A stretch of DNA of 64,000 nt, from the NCBI RefSeq assembly GCF_022458985.1, contig NC_061788.1:1404826-1468825 (forward strand). Direction: 5' to 3'. Under the pieces are notes generated by a model that did not search any database, had not been told where the DNA came from, and saw only the letters and a program-made list of their open reading frames with translations. The DNA comes from Mugil cephalus (lineage: Eukaryota; Chordata; Actinopteri; Mugiliformes; Mugilidae). The translations under genes and the position numbers were made by a program. Positions 1-11,460 of the stretch are shown piece by piece; positions within the stretch are counted from its first letter, which is position 1, and each line of letters opens with the position of its first letter.

Positions 1-1278
1 CATTAAATTAGTCTGATGTGATTGTGAAGAAGACGCAGGATCATAGAAGAACTTTTGCTTCTTGAATGAAACAATGAAACTTTGACATGATGATGTCCTG
101 GTTTTGTTTTTTTATTCTTTTATGTTCAAGATGAATTTTAATAATAAACAACATCCTCTAATTTACACAGGAAAAACAGCATCACTAGAAAGAAGCAAAA
201 TATTCATATATTCAATCAAATCATCTTGTATTAAGAGGAAAAATCTGCCAATGAGTTTAAATTCTTAAAATCAGCACAAAGTCTCTGAACTAAATATAAG
301 ATGTATTTGTTATTTACAAGGATTTTGTGCAGTGTAGGTGAGGTTGTTAGTGGGGACTCGGACCAGCCCTGGTCAGTAGGTGGTTTTTAATGGGACCAGG
401 ACTCAGGAATGAGGTCACATGGGTCCAGACAAACCGAGGACATCATCATCATTTGTTAACAGCTTGTTCTCGGTCACTGTTGAAATGAAACACGCAGGTT
501 TTCTGTAAGGACGCCCACATTTTTTGGAGGGAACGCAAAAAATAAATAACAAAATGACTCAAGGGTGAATGTGCAGAATTTAAATGAGGAACAAAACAAA
601 GGTCAGTTGTGGGACCAGATGTGAAGAATCTGTGCACGTGCATCTGTGGCCTGAGGGCTGGTCCCCGTATTTAGTGTAATGTGCTTATAAATGACCTATT
701 ACACAGAACATTAAGCTTTATTTGTTTAGTTAGAGATTAAAATCCAGGAGGAGCAGGAACAAACAAAATACATCAAAGGTTTGATGGAAATGATCATTTC
801 ATGTTAATATATTTTTTTCATTTATTTGGCAAATTTCAAAATAAGATAAAACACAACAACAATAACAGTAATGGACGTACATGCCGGGGAAACCCCAAAA
901 AACCCTCCAGGGGCTGGAAGAGGAGGGGTCGACTTCAACCAAAGAAACGCAATGAAGACAGAAAACAGACGACAAAACAACAGACAACAAAAACAAGACA
1001 CAACAAGAGGTGATGGATTATTCACAGAGCAGAAAGATTTTGATTGAATGTTTAAAAGTTTAACCAAGTGGAAGGAGGAAGCACATTCCACATCCTGAGA
1101 CCTCTTTTTATTTTATTAAAAAAAAAAAAAGAGACTTTAAAACTTTCCTGTTCCAAACTGTTCTTAATCTCAACAGTCACTGGACTCGTTTTTTTTTTTA
1201 GAAACTGTTTTATTTCATAGTTCCTGGTGTTTTTATTTATTTTATTAAAAGGTGCGTTGTAAATAAATTAATATATAA

Positions 1279-1349
<71 letters not shown>

Positions 1350-1354
1350 CATTA

Positions 1355-1385
<31 letters not shown>

Positions 1386-1470
1386 AAGTAATTCAGTACT
1401 TATACAGCTGGAGGCGATATTGTTCCGCTTAAGGTTTTAATTGCAGTAGAAGAAGAAGAACTAGAGCCGC
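1..1470. other. intergenic, upstream of cetn3
   Basis: No gene is supported here. The short open frames are AT-rich and resemble no family I know. The stretch holds low-complexity A-rich sequence near 840-1010 and a long ATT-type microsatellite at its right end. Confidence 0.6.
1279..1385. repeat. (ATT)n microsatellite
   Basis: About 105 bases of almost pure ATT triplets with a few single-base interruptions (TGTT, ATC). It lies about 250 bases upstream of the cetn3 start codon. Confidence 0.95.
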
Positions 1471-1634
1471 TCTAAGCCAATCAGAGAGTGTTTTACTGCT
1501 GCTTAGCGACCAGCGACCAATAGGAAACCAGGAAGTATGAGCGCGGATAAACGGATTTGTTGTTGTTGTTGTTGATTCTGTCTCGTTTAGCGACAAAGAC
1601 TCGTTTCGTTGAAAAAGGTTTAAACTCCAACACG
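1471..1634 (+). promoter_or_regulatory. cetn3: cetn3 proximal promoter with two CCAAT boxes
   Basis: Two forward CCAAT boxes lie at 1477-1481 and 1517-1521, 40 bases apart, about 155 and 115 bases before the cetn3 ATG. Paired CCAAT boxes are typical NF-Y sites in TATA-less, cell-cycle-linked promoters, which suits a centriole gene. The transcription start itself cannot be placed from sequence. Confidence 0.5.
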
Positions 1635-4600
1635 ATGAGTTTGTCTCTGAGGTGAGTTCGTCCGGTTCTTGCTTCGTTTCGACACATTTTAATAACAAAA
1701 AAAAGCTACGCTTCATTTAAACGGGATGTTGCTAACTAGCAGTTAGCTTCTTCTCTTAACTGGTGGATTTAATACATGTAATGAAGGATAATGAACAGGC
1801 CGTGACCTATAAATGTGAACTAGTTTATTTTGTCTTTGCACAGTCACTGTTTGTTGGAGTTTATCTTGTTCTTACATTAATAATCTGTTTTTAACCTGGT
1901 GCAACACATGTTCACATTTATACCGGTGCTGCTGCTGCTATAAACATGTATTTTTATCATTTAAAGTCTTCCACGATGCCTGATAATATGACAAAAACAT
2001 CTTAGAAATAGAATAAATATATATATAAAAATATAAAAAGATACACATAAAATAACTAGTGATAAATGTCCATGTGGAAATCGGTCACAGTTAGAGTCAG
2101 AAAACCCCTCAAATCCTAATTTAGTGACAGAAAGTCACATGATTTTGTCCAAGTTGAGATAAAAGGTCAAATATTTAACATGACTCAATCAATCAAGATT
2201 TTATGATCAAGTGAGAAGATTATAGATGTAAAGCTTTTATTTATTCTGCAGGAGTTTCTGATTATTTTGTCAGAACAACAATAAAATGTGGGACAAACAC
2301 TGAACAAACCATCACATAAAGAGAAATAAGTAGCGTTTTATTACGTTAATGTAGTAAAACAAAGATCCGCTGTGATGAGGTTTGGTTGAAGCTGTGTTCG
2401 TCTCCTCAGAGCTGAGCTGCCGGTCGATAAAACCAAGCGTAAGAAGAGGAGAGAACTCAGCGAGGACCAGAAACATGAAATCAAAGAGGCCTTCGAGCTG
2501 TTCGACACGGACAAAGACAAAGAGATCGATTATCACGAGCTGAAGGTGAGAAACAGAGGACGACGTCGATCCATCGTCACAAACTGATCACACACGACTT
2601 TCTCTTCCATAAATGTCCATGAATGAATGAACGAAGTAAATAACTGTCACTGTTATAAACCAGGATGTAGAAAAGTGGATCGTGAGGCCACAGATTAATG
2701 AACTGATTCGTAGTTTACATTAGTTCATTAGTGTCATTGTTTCCTCCTGGTCCAGTAACATCAGAGATACGGTTTAATGTAGGTTTATATTCCTTCATAT
2801 GTGATGATTATTTTACAGCTGCAACAAACTGATGTTTCATTTGGTCAAATTAAACTATTGATTATCCTTTTTTATGTTTCTTAGTAGTTGAGTAAGTCAT
2901 TGTTATTATTTTATGTATTTTTAAATGAGTCTATAGTCTATAGATAGTCTATTAATCTGTTCTATTGATTATTTTTTCTGTTCATTAATTAAAGTATTGA
3001 TTGTTTTTTATATCAGCTGTTTTTCCACGTTGCTGATTCCTTTTCTTACCCTCTGGATAATTAACACATCTTCCTTTAATAAATGTTTTATTCAGATATG
3101 ATCAGAACATAGTTCAGTATTTATTTTCCACCACCAGAAGTTAAACCTGATGTTCAGTTAGTCAACAGAGTCGACTCCATGTTATTATTGCACCTTATTA
3201 ATCCTTCCTATGATTATATCATAGATTTACATTTGTTAGTTTCTGCTATTTCATTTAATTGTACTATTTTTTTTTCTTATGTTTCTAGATTTGTGCTTCT
3301 GTTTTGTTCATTTTTTTTCATTATTTTCTCAGTTATGTGGTGAATCAGTTGTTCTGTTTAGATGAAACATGATCCAGATTAAATATCTGAGTAATATGAA
3401 CAGAATTTGCCTGGTTTATTCTGATATTCTGTGAATCAGAGTTTCATTTCCCCTCAGGTTGCGATGCGTGCGCTCGGCTTCGAGGTGAAGAAAGTCGACG
3501 TCCTGAAGATCCTGAAGGATTATGACAGGGAGGGAAACGGGAAAATAACCTTCGAGGATTTTAACGAAGTCGGTGAGTTTGATAAACAGCAGAGAGGACG
3601 GAGGCTCCTCAGCGTCTCCGTGAACGTTCATCATGTTCCTGCTCCGCAGTGACCGACCGCATCCTGGAGCGAGACCCGAAGGAGGAGATCATGAAGGCCT
3701 TCAAGCTGTTCGACGACGACGAGTCGGGGAAGATCAGCCTGAGGAACCTAAGGAGAGTCGCCCGAGAACTCGGAGAGAACATCAGCGACGAGGAGCTTCG
3801 CAGCATGATCGACGAGTTCGACACCGACGGAGACGGAGAAAGTGAGTCGACACCAACGCGTTAAAGGAAACAGACGCCAACACAGGACAGAATAGAATAG
3901 AATAGAATAGAAAGTTATTGTCAGTGTCACAAGTTTAACAAAATTAAAAGTTTTCTCAAATCAATGCATCACATCTAAAAGAATAAAAAAAACACTGTCA
4001 CTGTGTAGAAAACAGTAGGATGCACATTATGTTCTTGTAGCATTGATGGTTTTTATGGCGGTTGGATAGAAACTGAGTCTGTTTGTATTTATTTATTTCT
4101 GGACGTCTCAGATAAAGACTAACGTGTTTACATGCTCTTAAATTGTCCAGTTAAAGACGGATTAAGGCAGTAATTAGTTGTTTTTTTACACGCTCTGAGT
4201 GAGAGGAAGGAGGAGGAGGAGGAGGAGGAGGAGGATGAAGGAGGAGTAGGAGGAGGAGGAGGATGGAGGAGTAGGAGGAGAAGGATGAAGGAGGATGAAG
4301 GAGGAGGAGGAGGAGGAGGAGGATGAAGGAGGATGAAGGAGGAGGAGGATGAAGGAGGAGGAGGATGAAGGATGAGGAGTAGGAGGAGGAGGAGGAGGAT
4401 GAAGGATGTTCAGAAAAGGCTGTTGATTCATCAGCTGATCAAAGGTTTAAGACCAGAACTCAAAAAACTAAACGAACAAAACCTCAAAACAGAAAGTAAA
4501 GAGTCATGAAAGGAATCAGTGATGAGCAGCTCCTCCACTATTTAACTGTTCTTTAATGGTTCTTTAACTGTTCTTTAACGGTTCTTTAACTGTTCTTCAT

Positions 4601-4744
4601 TCTACCTGTTGATCAGCTGATGAATCAACAGCCTGATTCTTCTCCTCCACACGTCTGAGTTTATATTCGATGATGTTGATCCTGGTTTGTTTCTTCACAG
4701 TAAACCAGGAGGAGTTTATCTCCATCATGACGGCAGACTCCTGA
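1635..4744 (+). CDS. cetn3: centrin-3, 5 coding exons
   Basis: Calmodulin-superfamily EF-hand protein of centrioles and basal bodies. Coding exons are 1635-1651, 2410-2545, 3458-3572, 3650-3841 and 4701-4744. All junctions are GT-AG and phases agree throughout, giving 167 aa, the same length as human CETN3. The product starts [20 protein letters not shown], the basic N-terminus typical of centrin-3 rather than centrin-1/2, and ends in [11 protein letters not shown]. Four EF-hand regions are visible. Loop 1 ([12 protein letters not shown]) and loop 4 (DTDGDGEINQEE) are canonical; loop 2 ([12 protein letters not shown]) is the degenerate form usual in the family; loop 3 ([12 protein letters not shown]) ends in N rather than E. 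The start is chosen because MSLxLR is the family N-terminus and a clean GTGAGT donor follows exon 1. Identity is very secure. Confidence 0.97.
1730..1746. repeat. short perfect inverted repeat in cetn3 intron 1
   Basis: GCTAACT-AGC-AGTTAGC is a 7-bp perfect inverted repeat with a 3-base centre, 80 bases after exon 1. No function is assigned. Confidence 0.6.
2546..3457 (+). other. cetn3: cetn3 intron 2
   Basis: AT-rich intron between a GTGAGA donor and a CCCTCAG acceptor. I see no exon, RNA gene or recognisable transposon in it. Confidence 0.85.
3842..4700 (+). other. cetn3: cetn3 intron 4 with repeats
   Basis: Contains a GAATA pentamer run (about 3890-3911) followed by a segment resembling the 3' ends of teleost retroelements (TTATTGTCAGTGTCACAAG and onward). 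A long imperfect GGA/GGAT microsatellite follows at about 4190-4405. The acceptor is TTCTTCACAG at 4700. Confidence 0.8.
4190..4405. repeat. (GGA)n/(GGAT)n microsatellite in cetn3 intron 4
   Basis: About 215 bases of purine-rich GGA, GGAT and GAAGGA units. The long serine/proline open frame on the opposite strand is a by-product of this repeat. Confidence 0.9.
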
Positions 4745-5360
4745 GGAGGAGGAGGAGGAGGAGGAGGAGGAGGAGGAGGATCATCTCCTTTCATCTGCTC
4801 CTGAGGACTTTTCTTTTCTTTTTCTTCTTTTTCTCGTCCACATCGTGAGGATCTGAGCTTCCTGAGGTTTGTTCTAGATTCAGAACGTCGGCCACGTTTC
4901 TGAACTCGATCGCAGTCGAAGACGAAAACGTGGACGTAACCAGCGTCTGGGAGGTGATTCCAGGCTTTAGCCGTAGCCTTTCTGGGGGGGGGGGGGTTTA
5001 ATGGCTCATTACGAGTGGTTGTATTTACAGTTTTCATGTTTGTGCTATTTATTTTATTTTTTACACATTAAATCGGTTCATCAGGAAGTGTTTTTTTTTT
5101 CTTTTAGAGAAAATGTCAATAATCTTTATTTCTATTTTAGAACCAGGCCAGTGAAACAAAGTTTAACTAATATCTCGTCCTGCTGTGTCTCTGCTGACCA
5201 CTAGATGGAGCCACTCAGTCACTCTCTGCTTCACTGCATCATTTATTACATTTATTTCAGTCACTGTAGATTATTGTAAATCAAGATTAAGAAAGTTTTT
5301 AAGACAAAACTTTAAAATTTAGAGTTTAAATCTCAAAATACAATTTCCAGAAAAAATAAA
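4745..5360 (+). other. cetn3: probable cetn3 3' UTR
   Basis: Follows the cetn3 TGA directly. It begins with a GGA run (4744-4780) and contains a G-run near 4985. The first good polyadenylation hexamer is AATAAA at 5355-5360. The end point is inferred from that hexamer only. Confidence 0.4.
5355..5360 (+). terminator. cetn3: candidate polyadenylation signal, cetn3
   Basis: First AATAAA downstream of the cetn3 stop codon, within AAAAAATAAATAAATAATGG. Other AATAAA hexamers occur near 6610, so the choice is tentative. Confidence 0.35.
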
Positions 5361-5529
5361 TAAATAATGGAGCAGAGTCATACAGTGAAAAGTTTTAAGA
5401 TTAAGACCACGCTGGTTTTCTGACCCTATTTACTTTGGTAATAACTTGAGCCAGTTACAGTGTAGAGGTGGTTTCTCCTCCTTTAAGGTTTCTGGGGGTG
5501 TTGGTGGTAGTGGGGGCGATGGGTGGGAT

Positions 5530-5566
<37 letters not shown>

Positions 5567-7320
5567 GGGGGTCATGAATGGAAGTGATGCAGTAGTAAAG
5601 AGTCTTGTTCGTACTTTTGTGTGAACACACTCCAGCTGAAGGTCGGTGATGGAGACTCGTCCTCTGGCTCATGCTCAGCTGTCGGTTCAGAAATAACTGG
5701 TTCCTCCCTGGTTACAACCTCAAAGTCGCCCCCCCCCCCCTCACACACACACACACGCACGCACACACACAGACACACACACACAGTCTATTGTGTTGCC
5801 CGTAGTGATGTGTGTTGATGAGTCTATAAATACTTCAGTCCAGCCTCAGTCTGATCCTTGGTTTACAGGCTAATAGCATCGGTTAGCTCCATTGCTAATG
5901 TCTGTGTACGCTACATGTGTGTGTGTCTGTGTTTATACACAAACATATACATAAATATATATATATGTGTGTATATGTGTGGATATAAAGCACCACTTAC
6001 AGGTTTTTGCACACTTCAGAAGTCATGAAAGAACTCAGTCAAAATCCTTCCTTCCTTCCTTCCTTATAATAATATTTCACTTTCACAAGTGAAATATTAT
6101 TTATTTTAGTTACATAGTTTGTCCACCAGGAGGCAGTAGTTTAGTACGTAGCTCATAATTTGTATAATGGTTAAAAAACTAAACAAGAAACAACATTTTG
6201 TCAGTGTTTATTAAAATAAGAAAAAGAAAAATTAGGCTAAATATTTCTGTGAACAAAAAATGTATGATTTTTTTTAAAATTTATTTATTTATTTGTTTTA
6301 TTCAGTCCCAGTCCAGTAACTTTCAGACAAACGTTATGATACATTGAGGAAGCCTTTAATATTGATTATTGATTATTGCTTTAATGAATTCATTTATTTT
6401 TAAACATAAACTGTTAGAGTTGTTTCACAGATACAAACAGGAAGAAATTCCTTCTCAGGTTTTCGTTTCCGTGTCTGATCGGAGTCGGAGTTCAGCTCGT
6501 GTCCACCTGTCAGTCATTAGAGGAACTATGTCGACCTCCGACCCCGAACGAGACCGAGACCGAGACCAGGGAACGTGGGACTCAGGTCCTTTCCACCACT
6601 ACAAGAAATAAATTAATAAAATAAAGGTTTTCACTTCCATAATTAACAATGAGCTTCTTAAGCTTTGTAAATAATAATATTAATAAATAATAAGGAACGG
6701 TTGTGATTAAAAAGTCTGATTTATGGCATAAAAAAATAAATTTTACGTTTACATATTAGATTATTTTTTAACAATGAGAATAAGACAAAGTTAAAATTAC
6801 ATTTAAGTCACATTTCTAAAATATTTTGAAATTATGACAAAATAAAAAGTGTGAGAATTAGTTTTATAACCAAATCTAATTTTGTTTTGAGTTTTAAACT
6901 CATAATTTTGAGTATGTAAGAGAAAATATAGAAATTAAAAGAATGACATAAGAAATTATTGGCTAAAAAATACCAAATTTTATGATATAAAAAAGTAAAA
7001 ATTCTGATTAAATACTCAAGACTATTACAAGACTGTAAAAAGTATCAGACGAAAAATTGAAAACAAAAACAAAAAACAAATTATGACAAAAAATTCTAAT
7101 TTAAACTTTGAGATGTAGATAAAAAAATGTTTGTCATATTTTTTGCACAAAACTGAAATTAAGATAAAATCTTTTTTTTAGTAATTTTGGCAGCGTTGAG
7201 CCTCCGTAGATCTACGCTGCGTTAAGATGCCTCACGTTGATCCATCCGTATAATTTGTAATTCCTCCTCACTTTTCTCCACCACCGTAAAATTGAGGATT
7301 AAAGAATTTCTTCGCTTCGT
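5361..7320. other. intergenic, AT-rich with dinucleotide repeats
   Basis: No gene seen. It holds (GT)n at about 5530-5563, (CA)n at about 5740-5785, a short TTCC run at about 6045-6064 and long AT-rich stretches (6600-7180). The short open frame around 6369-6611 resembles no known protein. Confidence 0.6.
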
Positions 7321-7334
7321 CTTGTTGTCGCGTG

Positions 7335-7440
7335 TCGGTCGGTCACGTGACACCGGGGTCCAGGTGGCGGCCGTGACCTTTAACCCCGCCCCCGTCAGAG
7401 CGGCCTCAGCGTGCGCGGAGTGAAGCTACGCCGTGAAATG
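7335..7440. promoter_or_regulatory. GC-rich patch with palindromic E-box and GC box
   Basis: GTCACGTGAC (7342-7351) is a perfect 10-bp palindromic E-box of the kind bound by USF and MITF/TFE factors. About 35 bases later comes a GC box (CCCCGCCCCC, around 7384). CpG density is much higher than in the flanking AT-rich DNA. It could be a promoter or enhancer; no transcript can be assigned. Confidence 0.4.
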
Positions 7441-8690
7441 ATCGGCATCTCAGGCAGCTCATCAGCTTTCAACTGACGGGGAAACATTTCATAGGTTCAG
7501 GCAACTTTATCTGAATCTTTCTCTAACATCTCTAACGTCTAAACCAGCTCCTCCAAACAAAGACAGATAGAAAAAGAAATTTATTTGCCATTTGTGCGTA
7601 AACACATAAAAACGTGTAGGAACTCTTGTGCCGTTGTTCAGACACAAATATATGCATACAAACATATCAAGTATTATAATGTTGTCGATCTAAGGAGGCA
7701 TGAATGTTGCAACTTTAAACTAAATGACCAATCAGGTTGTTTGGGGGCGGGGCCTTATTTAGGTGATGGACAGAAGAGTAGAACAGTAGTCAAACGTGGG
7801 CGTGGAGATGAATTCATTTAAAACAAAATGGCCACCGCCAGGCCATCTGTTTCCATACGTATCAAATTATCTTCCAAGAACTTTATTTTTATTAAAAACT
7901 TATCAACTAGCGTTTTGAAAATATTTCCGCTGTGTGCACTGTTCACCCTCCATCAACCCCGACCACCTGTACAAAACTTTATATCTGAGCAGAATTCAGA
8001 CAGAAAAGACATATAAGTCAAAGTAGAGTCTTTCATTAAGTATCTGACAGCAGATGGAGGAGGAGGAGGAGGAGGAGGAGGAGCAGACGTGGGGAGCGAA
8101 TGCCTCCAGACTTGCGCTGGATCGCGGACTATGTGCGGCAGTTGGGTGAGGACGGATCAGTTTACACTCGCTCATGGCTTTTTCACAGTAACTTTATACC
8201 TCGGACATCCCGGCTTCATCCAGGCCCTCGGCTCCCGACAACAAAACTCCTCCTGGAGTCCACAGCACCGTGAACTCCTCCTCGCCAAGGTGGAGGTGAA
8301 GAGGAGGAGCTCCACGTTAATCATAACAACACACATCTGGTTCCCTTTAGCTCGTAGCCTCCGACTTCGCTTGTTGATGTTTCTCCAACACCTCATGAAC
8401 CGAGCGTCTGAGCGCGGACGACGTTTTCTTTATGTCTCTCGTGTTTTTTCTCCACAGAAAAACTCAAAGTGCAGCTTTAAAACCATCGGTTCAGACCAGA
8501 CGATGGCTGAGCGCTAATACCAGAAATATATGTTTAAACACATCAGCTCGTCTCTCTCCCGAGCTAATCGCTAGGTCATAGACCACACAGGCTGATTAAC
8601 TGTTATTTTATTAACTTTTATAAAGAAGACAAAAGAACGTGACCTATATCTATATTTCTACTTCATTAGTTCCACCTTCTATTAAAGGCC
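7441..8690. other. intergenic, no gene supported
   Basis: A 142-residue open frame at 8089-8517 has no recognisable domain and includes a repeat-derived part. A GGA microsatellite lies at 8056-8082. A short block near 7720-7790 (GGGGGCGGGGCCTTATTTAGG and neighbours) recurs inverted near 36540-36600, so it is dispersed repeat. Confidence 0.55.
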
Positions 8691-8775
8691 GAACCATAGA
8701 CTGTATATAAAGATGGAGGGAGGACCTGCTCCTCTAAAATGAAGCCAAAGCTAGCAGAGCGCCCCCTGGTGTCGG
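8560..8775 (+). mobile_element. dispersed repeat with CATAGACTGTATATAAA end (partial copy)
   Basis: CATAGACTGTATATAAA at 8695-8711 is the exact reverse complement of the 17 bases at 10497-10513. The following block (GAAGCCAAAGCTAGCAGAGCGCCCCCTGGTGTC) is shared with the copy at 23757. The preceding ~130 bases are themselves similar to 9945-10068. Together these indicate a non-autonomous element with terminal inverted repeats; no transposase is present. Confidence 0.6.
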
Positions 8776-10068
8776 ATGTGTCGATATTTTAGTATCAATA
8801 CGCACTTCACAAGTTACTAGCGTACCTAATGATCTGGCCAGTGAGTGTGAATTTAAATTATAAGTCCTCAGTAATGATCGTGCCTTTTATTAACAGAGAG
8901 TGAGTCAACGAGACGTTAAAACTTGACTGAAAATGTTGCATCATCTTCCAAAGTCACGACCAAAACCAGATCAGAGCAGGACTGTGGTCACCAGCGTTCC
9001 TAATGAAGTGGCAGGTGAGTGTTTTAAAACGCATCCGTCACTATAAAACTTTATTAACAGTGTTTCTGCTGCTGTGGAGGAACAGAAGAAGAAGAAGTTT
9101 CTCCTCCACCTGAATTTAAACAGTAGAAGACGAAGATGTTTTCTCAGATCAAATGATCGAACCAGTGATCAGATGTTTTTATACAGTCCTGACTCCTCCA
9201 GGCTACGTGTCGTCCTGTCGGTCGCTGAGGATGTGGAGGTGGAGAAGAAGCAGCCGAAGCGTAAAAGGATTATTCCACCTGAAAATAAATTTTGTGCATG
9301 AGTTCCCTCTGACAACACGCTGAGAGGCGTCTGCCGGCGTTTCTGCCTCCGAGGAATGTGTGAAACATTCCGACGTGTTTTAATTTCCCCGCCGTTGGTT
9401 TGCATCCATCCTTCACCTCCTCCTGAAAAAGAAATATTCTGTTCATTCAGCCCGACCCACCCTCCTCCTCCTCCTCCTCCACCTCCTCCTCCTCCTCCTG
9501 TCTGCACCGTCCACAGAGGAGGAAATGAAAGGAGGTGTGATTGTTTGGACTTGACCTCAGGAAGAACAGCAGATGTTTGGAGGTTCAGACTAAATCCAGC
9601 CACAGTTTTCAGACGTTTATAAATCAGTAATGACGTTTTTAAACAGAATCATTTATATTAGTACCTTTGCAAATAAGTTTCCTTTGGTCCAACCAACGGT
9701 TTAAAGATCAGAATTAAGTTTCGTGTAATTTAAGACATTTGTGTAATATTTAAACAATAACTTCTATTCAGCTTTAAATCAGTGGATTGAGTCTAAACTG
9801 GAGCAAACTTTTCCTTTCTTTTAAAAGTGTGAAAATAAAACTTAAACCCTCTCAGTTCATTAGGTTCGCTAGTTAAAATACCTGCACTAAACCTTCACCC
9901 TGGAAGGAGGGAGTGACAGGACTTATGCTACGTTTAGCGACGAGCTAAGGGCTAGTTTATAGACCACACGGACCGGCTAACTGAGCCCGGCTAACTGAGC
10001 CCGGCTAACTGGGTTTAACGACATTATTTAATGAACATTTATGGAGAAAAAAAGAATGTGACCTTTAT
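8776..10068. other. intergenic, repeats and low-complexity CTC run
   Basis: Holds a CTC/CCT microsatellite at about 9461-9500 and three tandem 15-bp units (CCGGCTAACTGAGCC) at about 9973-10015. No gene is supported. The open frames at 9074-9622 are low-complexity or lack any family signature. Confidence 0.55.
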
Positions 10069-10513
10069 CTAAAAAATGGCTCCAGTCTGTATTTGTCCTC
10101 CGTGTTAGTGGGCGGGGCCAAACTAAAACACTAAAATACACATCAAATCATTTTTTTCCAGTCATTTTATGTAGTAAATATAATGATCAACGTTCAAGAG
10201 TCTTTTTTTTTTAAGTTAAGTTTCATTATTTGACGTGATAGAAACAGGATGTGACATGATTGCGACTACCCGTTGCCATGCCAACAGCTTCGTAAAGATC
10301 CAGAGGGACCATGAGAGTTTTAAAACCTATTTTTAAAGTCAAGTTTATTGAATAATCCAACGTGTCCTTGTAGCTGGTGGAGGTAGAACAGAGCGTAGTG
10401 TTAATTAAATGAAAACCAGTGAGTCTGGAGGAAGTGTGGGCGGGGCATCGATATCGTGGCTCCTCCCTCGGACCGTACTGATCAGTGGCGTCCATGTTTA
10501 TATACAGTCTATG
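10069..10513 (+). mobile_element. dispersed repeat family R1, copy 2
   Basis: About 445 bases shared, with moderate divergence, with 23757-24215 (same strand) and 49128-49495 (opposite strand). Shared landmarks are a GTTAGTGGGCGGGGCC block, GAAACAGGATG, GTTGCCATG, GTCCTTGTAGCTGGTGGAGG and a GGGCGGGGCATCGA block. It ends in TTTATATACAGTCTATG, the reverse complement of the start at 8695. This suggests a non-autonomous DNA transposon; it has no coding capacity. Confidence 0.7.
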
Positions 10514-10639
10514 TTTATTAGTAGAGGTTAAAAAACCTGGAACATAAAGCAACTTCAGACCAACTTCCCTCTCCAGCGAAATAGTCTGAAGGATCCTGCT
10601 CCTGTGGAATCAAACATCTAGTTAGTGTAAATGTCTCTG

Positions 10640-11460
10640 ATTGGTTGAAGGTTTTACTTTGTTTCTCTCAGTAGAAACTCGCCTCTCGATGAAACCACGT
10701 CCTGATCGTCACGGCTGCACCAGACTAAAGGGTGTGTTTGTTTTGTGGGTTTTCAGGTTGTGGCTCTTGTGCCAGTGTCGGGTGGTTGAAACCCGGCTCC
10801 TCTTCCTGCCTCCGCTCGGGGGTCGGGGGGGTGACGGGGGTGGACAGCTGAGGGTAATCCTCCTCGTCCTCCTCCTCCTCCTCCTCCTCCTCCTCCTCCT
10901 CCAGGCAGATGCTCTGAGCGCTGATATCTGGGACATGCTGCCAGGTTTGATCTGGCTCTATCTCTGTGTAATGTGGCCGTAATCCTGGGCTCTTACCCCG
11001 AGGCCCATAGAGGCCTAGAGAGGCCCCTCCCTGAGTGTCAGCGACACATTTCTCTCCTCCACCACCTCCACCTCCTCCTCCTCCTCCACCACCTCCTCCA
11101 CCACCGCCACCGCGCTGGCAGCATCACTGACACCTCGCAGCTAAATTTACCTCGAGTGGCAACGACAGGTGAGTCGACCACAGACTCGGACGCTGGAGGT
11201 CACAGGGTGTGAGATACTGACGGGGGGAGTTTGGGGGGAGGATGGGGGAGGTTTTTGGGGCGTGTAGACTAACACCACCGCCACCGCTCAGACCGAGCTC
11301 AGATACCAAACGCTGCCCAGCTCTGGGTTCCCCCCTCTCTTCTAAGCCAGCTGGTCTGGCTTAACTTCCTTTCTTTAATTCACTTTTTAGTTTTTTTTTT
11401 TTTGTTTTTTTTTTTGCTTCATTTTATATAAATAAAAACCAACAAAAAAACGTCCCGTCT
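10640..11460. other. upstream region with CTC repeats and a possible conserved block
   Basis: CTC-type microsatellites at 10861-10903 and 11055-11112 flank a non-repetitive stretch (about 10910-11045) containing GTAATCC, a bicoid-type homeodomain site. GTGAGT at 11169 could be a splice donor. I cannot show that this is an exon. Confidence 0.35.

Noticed and set aside
8089..8517. 142-codon open frame on +
   Set aside because: No domain, low-complexity GGA start just upstream, no promoter or splice context; it looks like chance.
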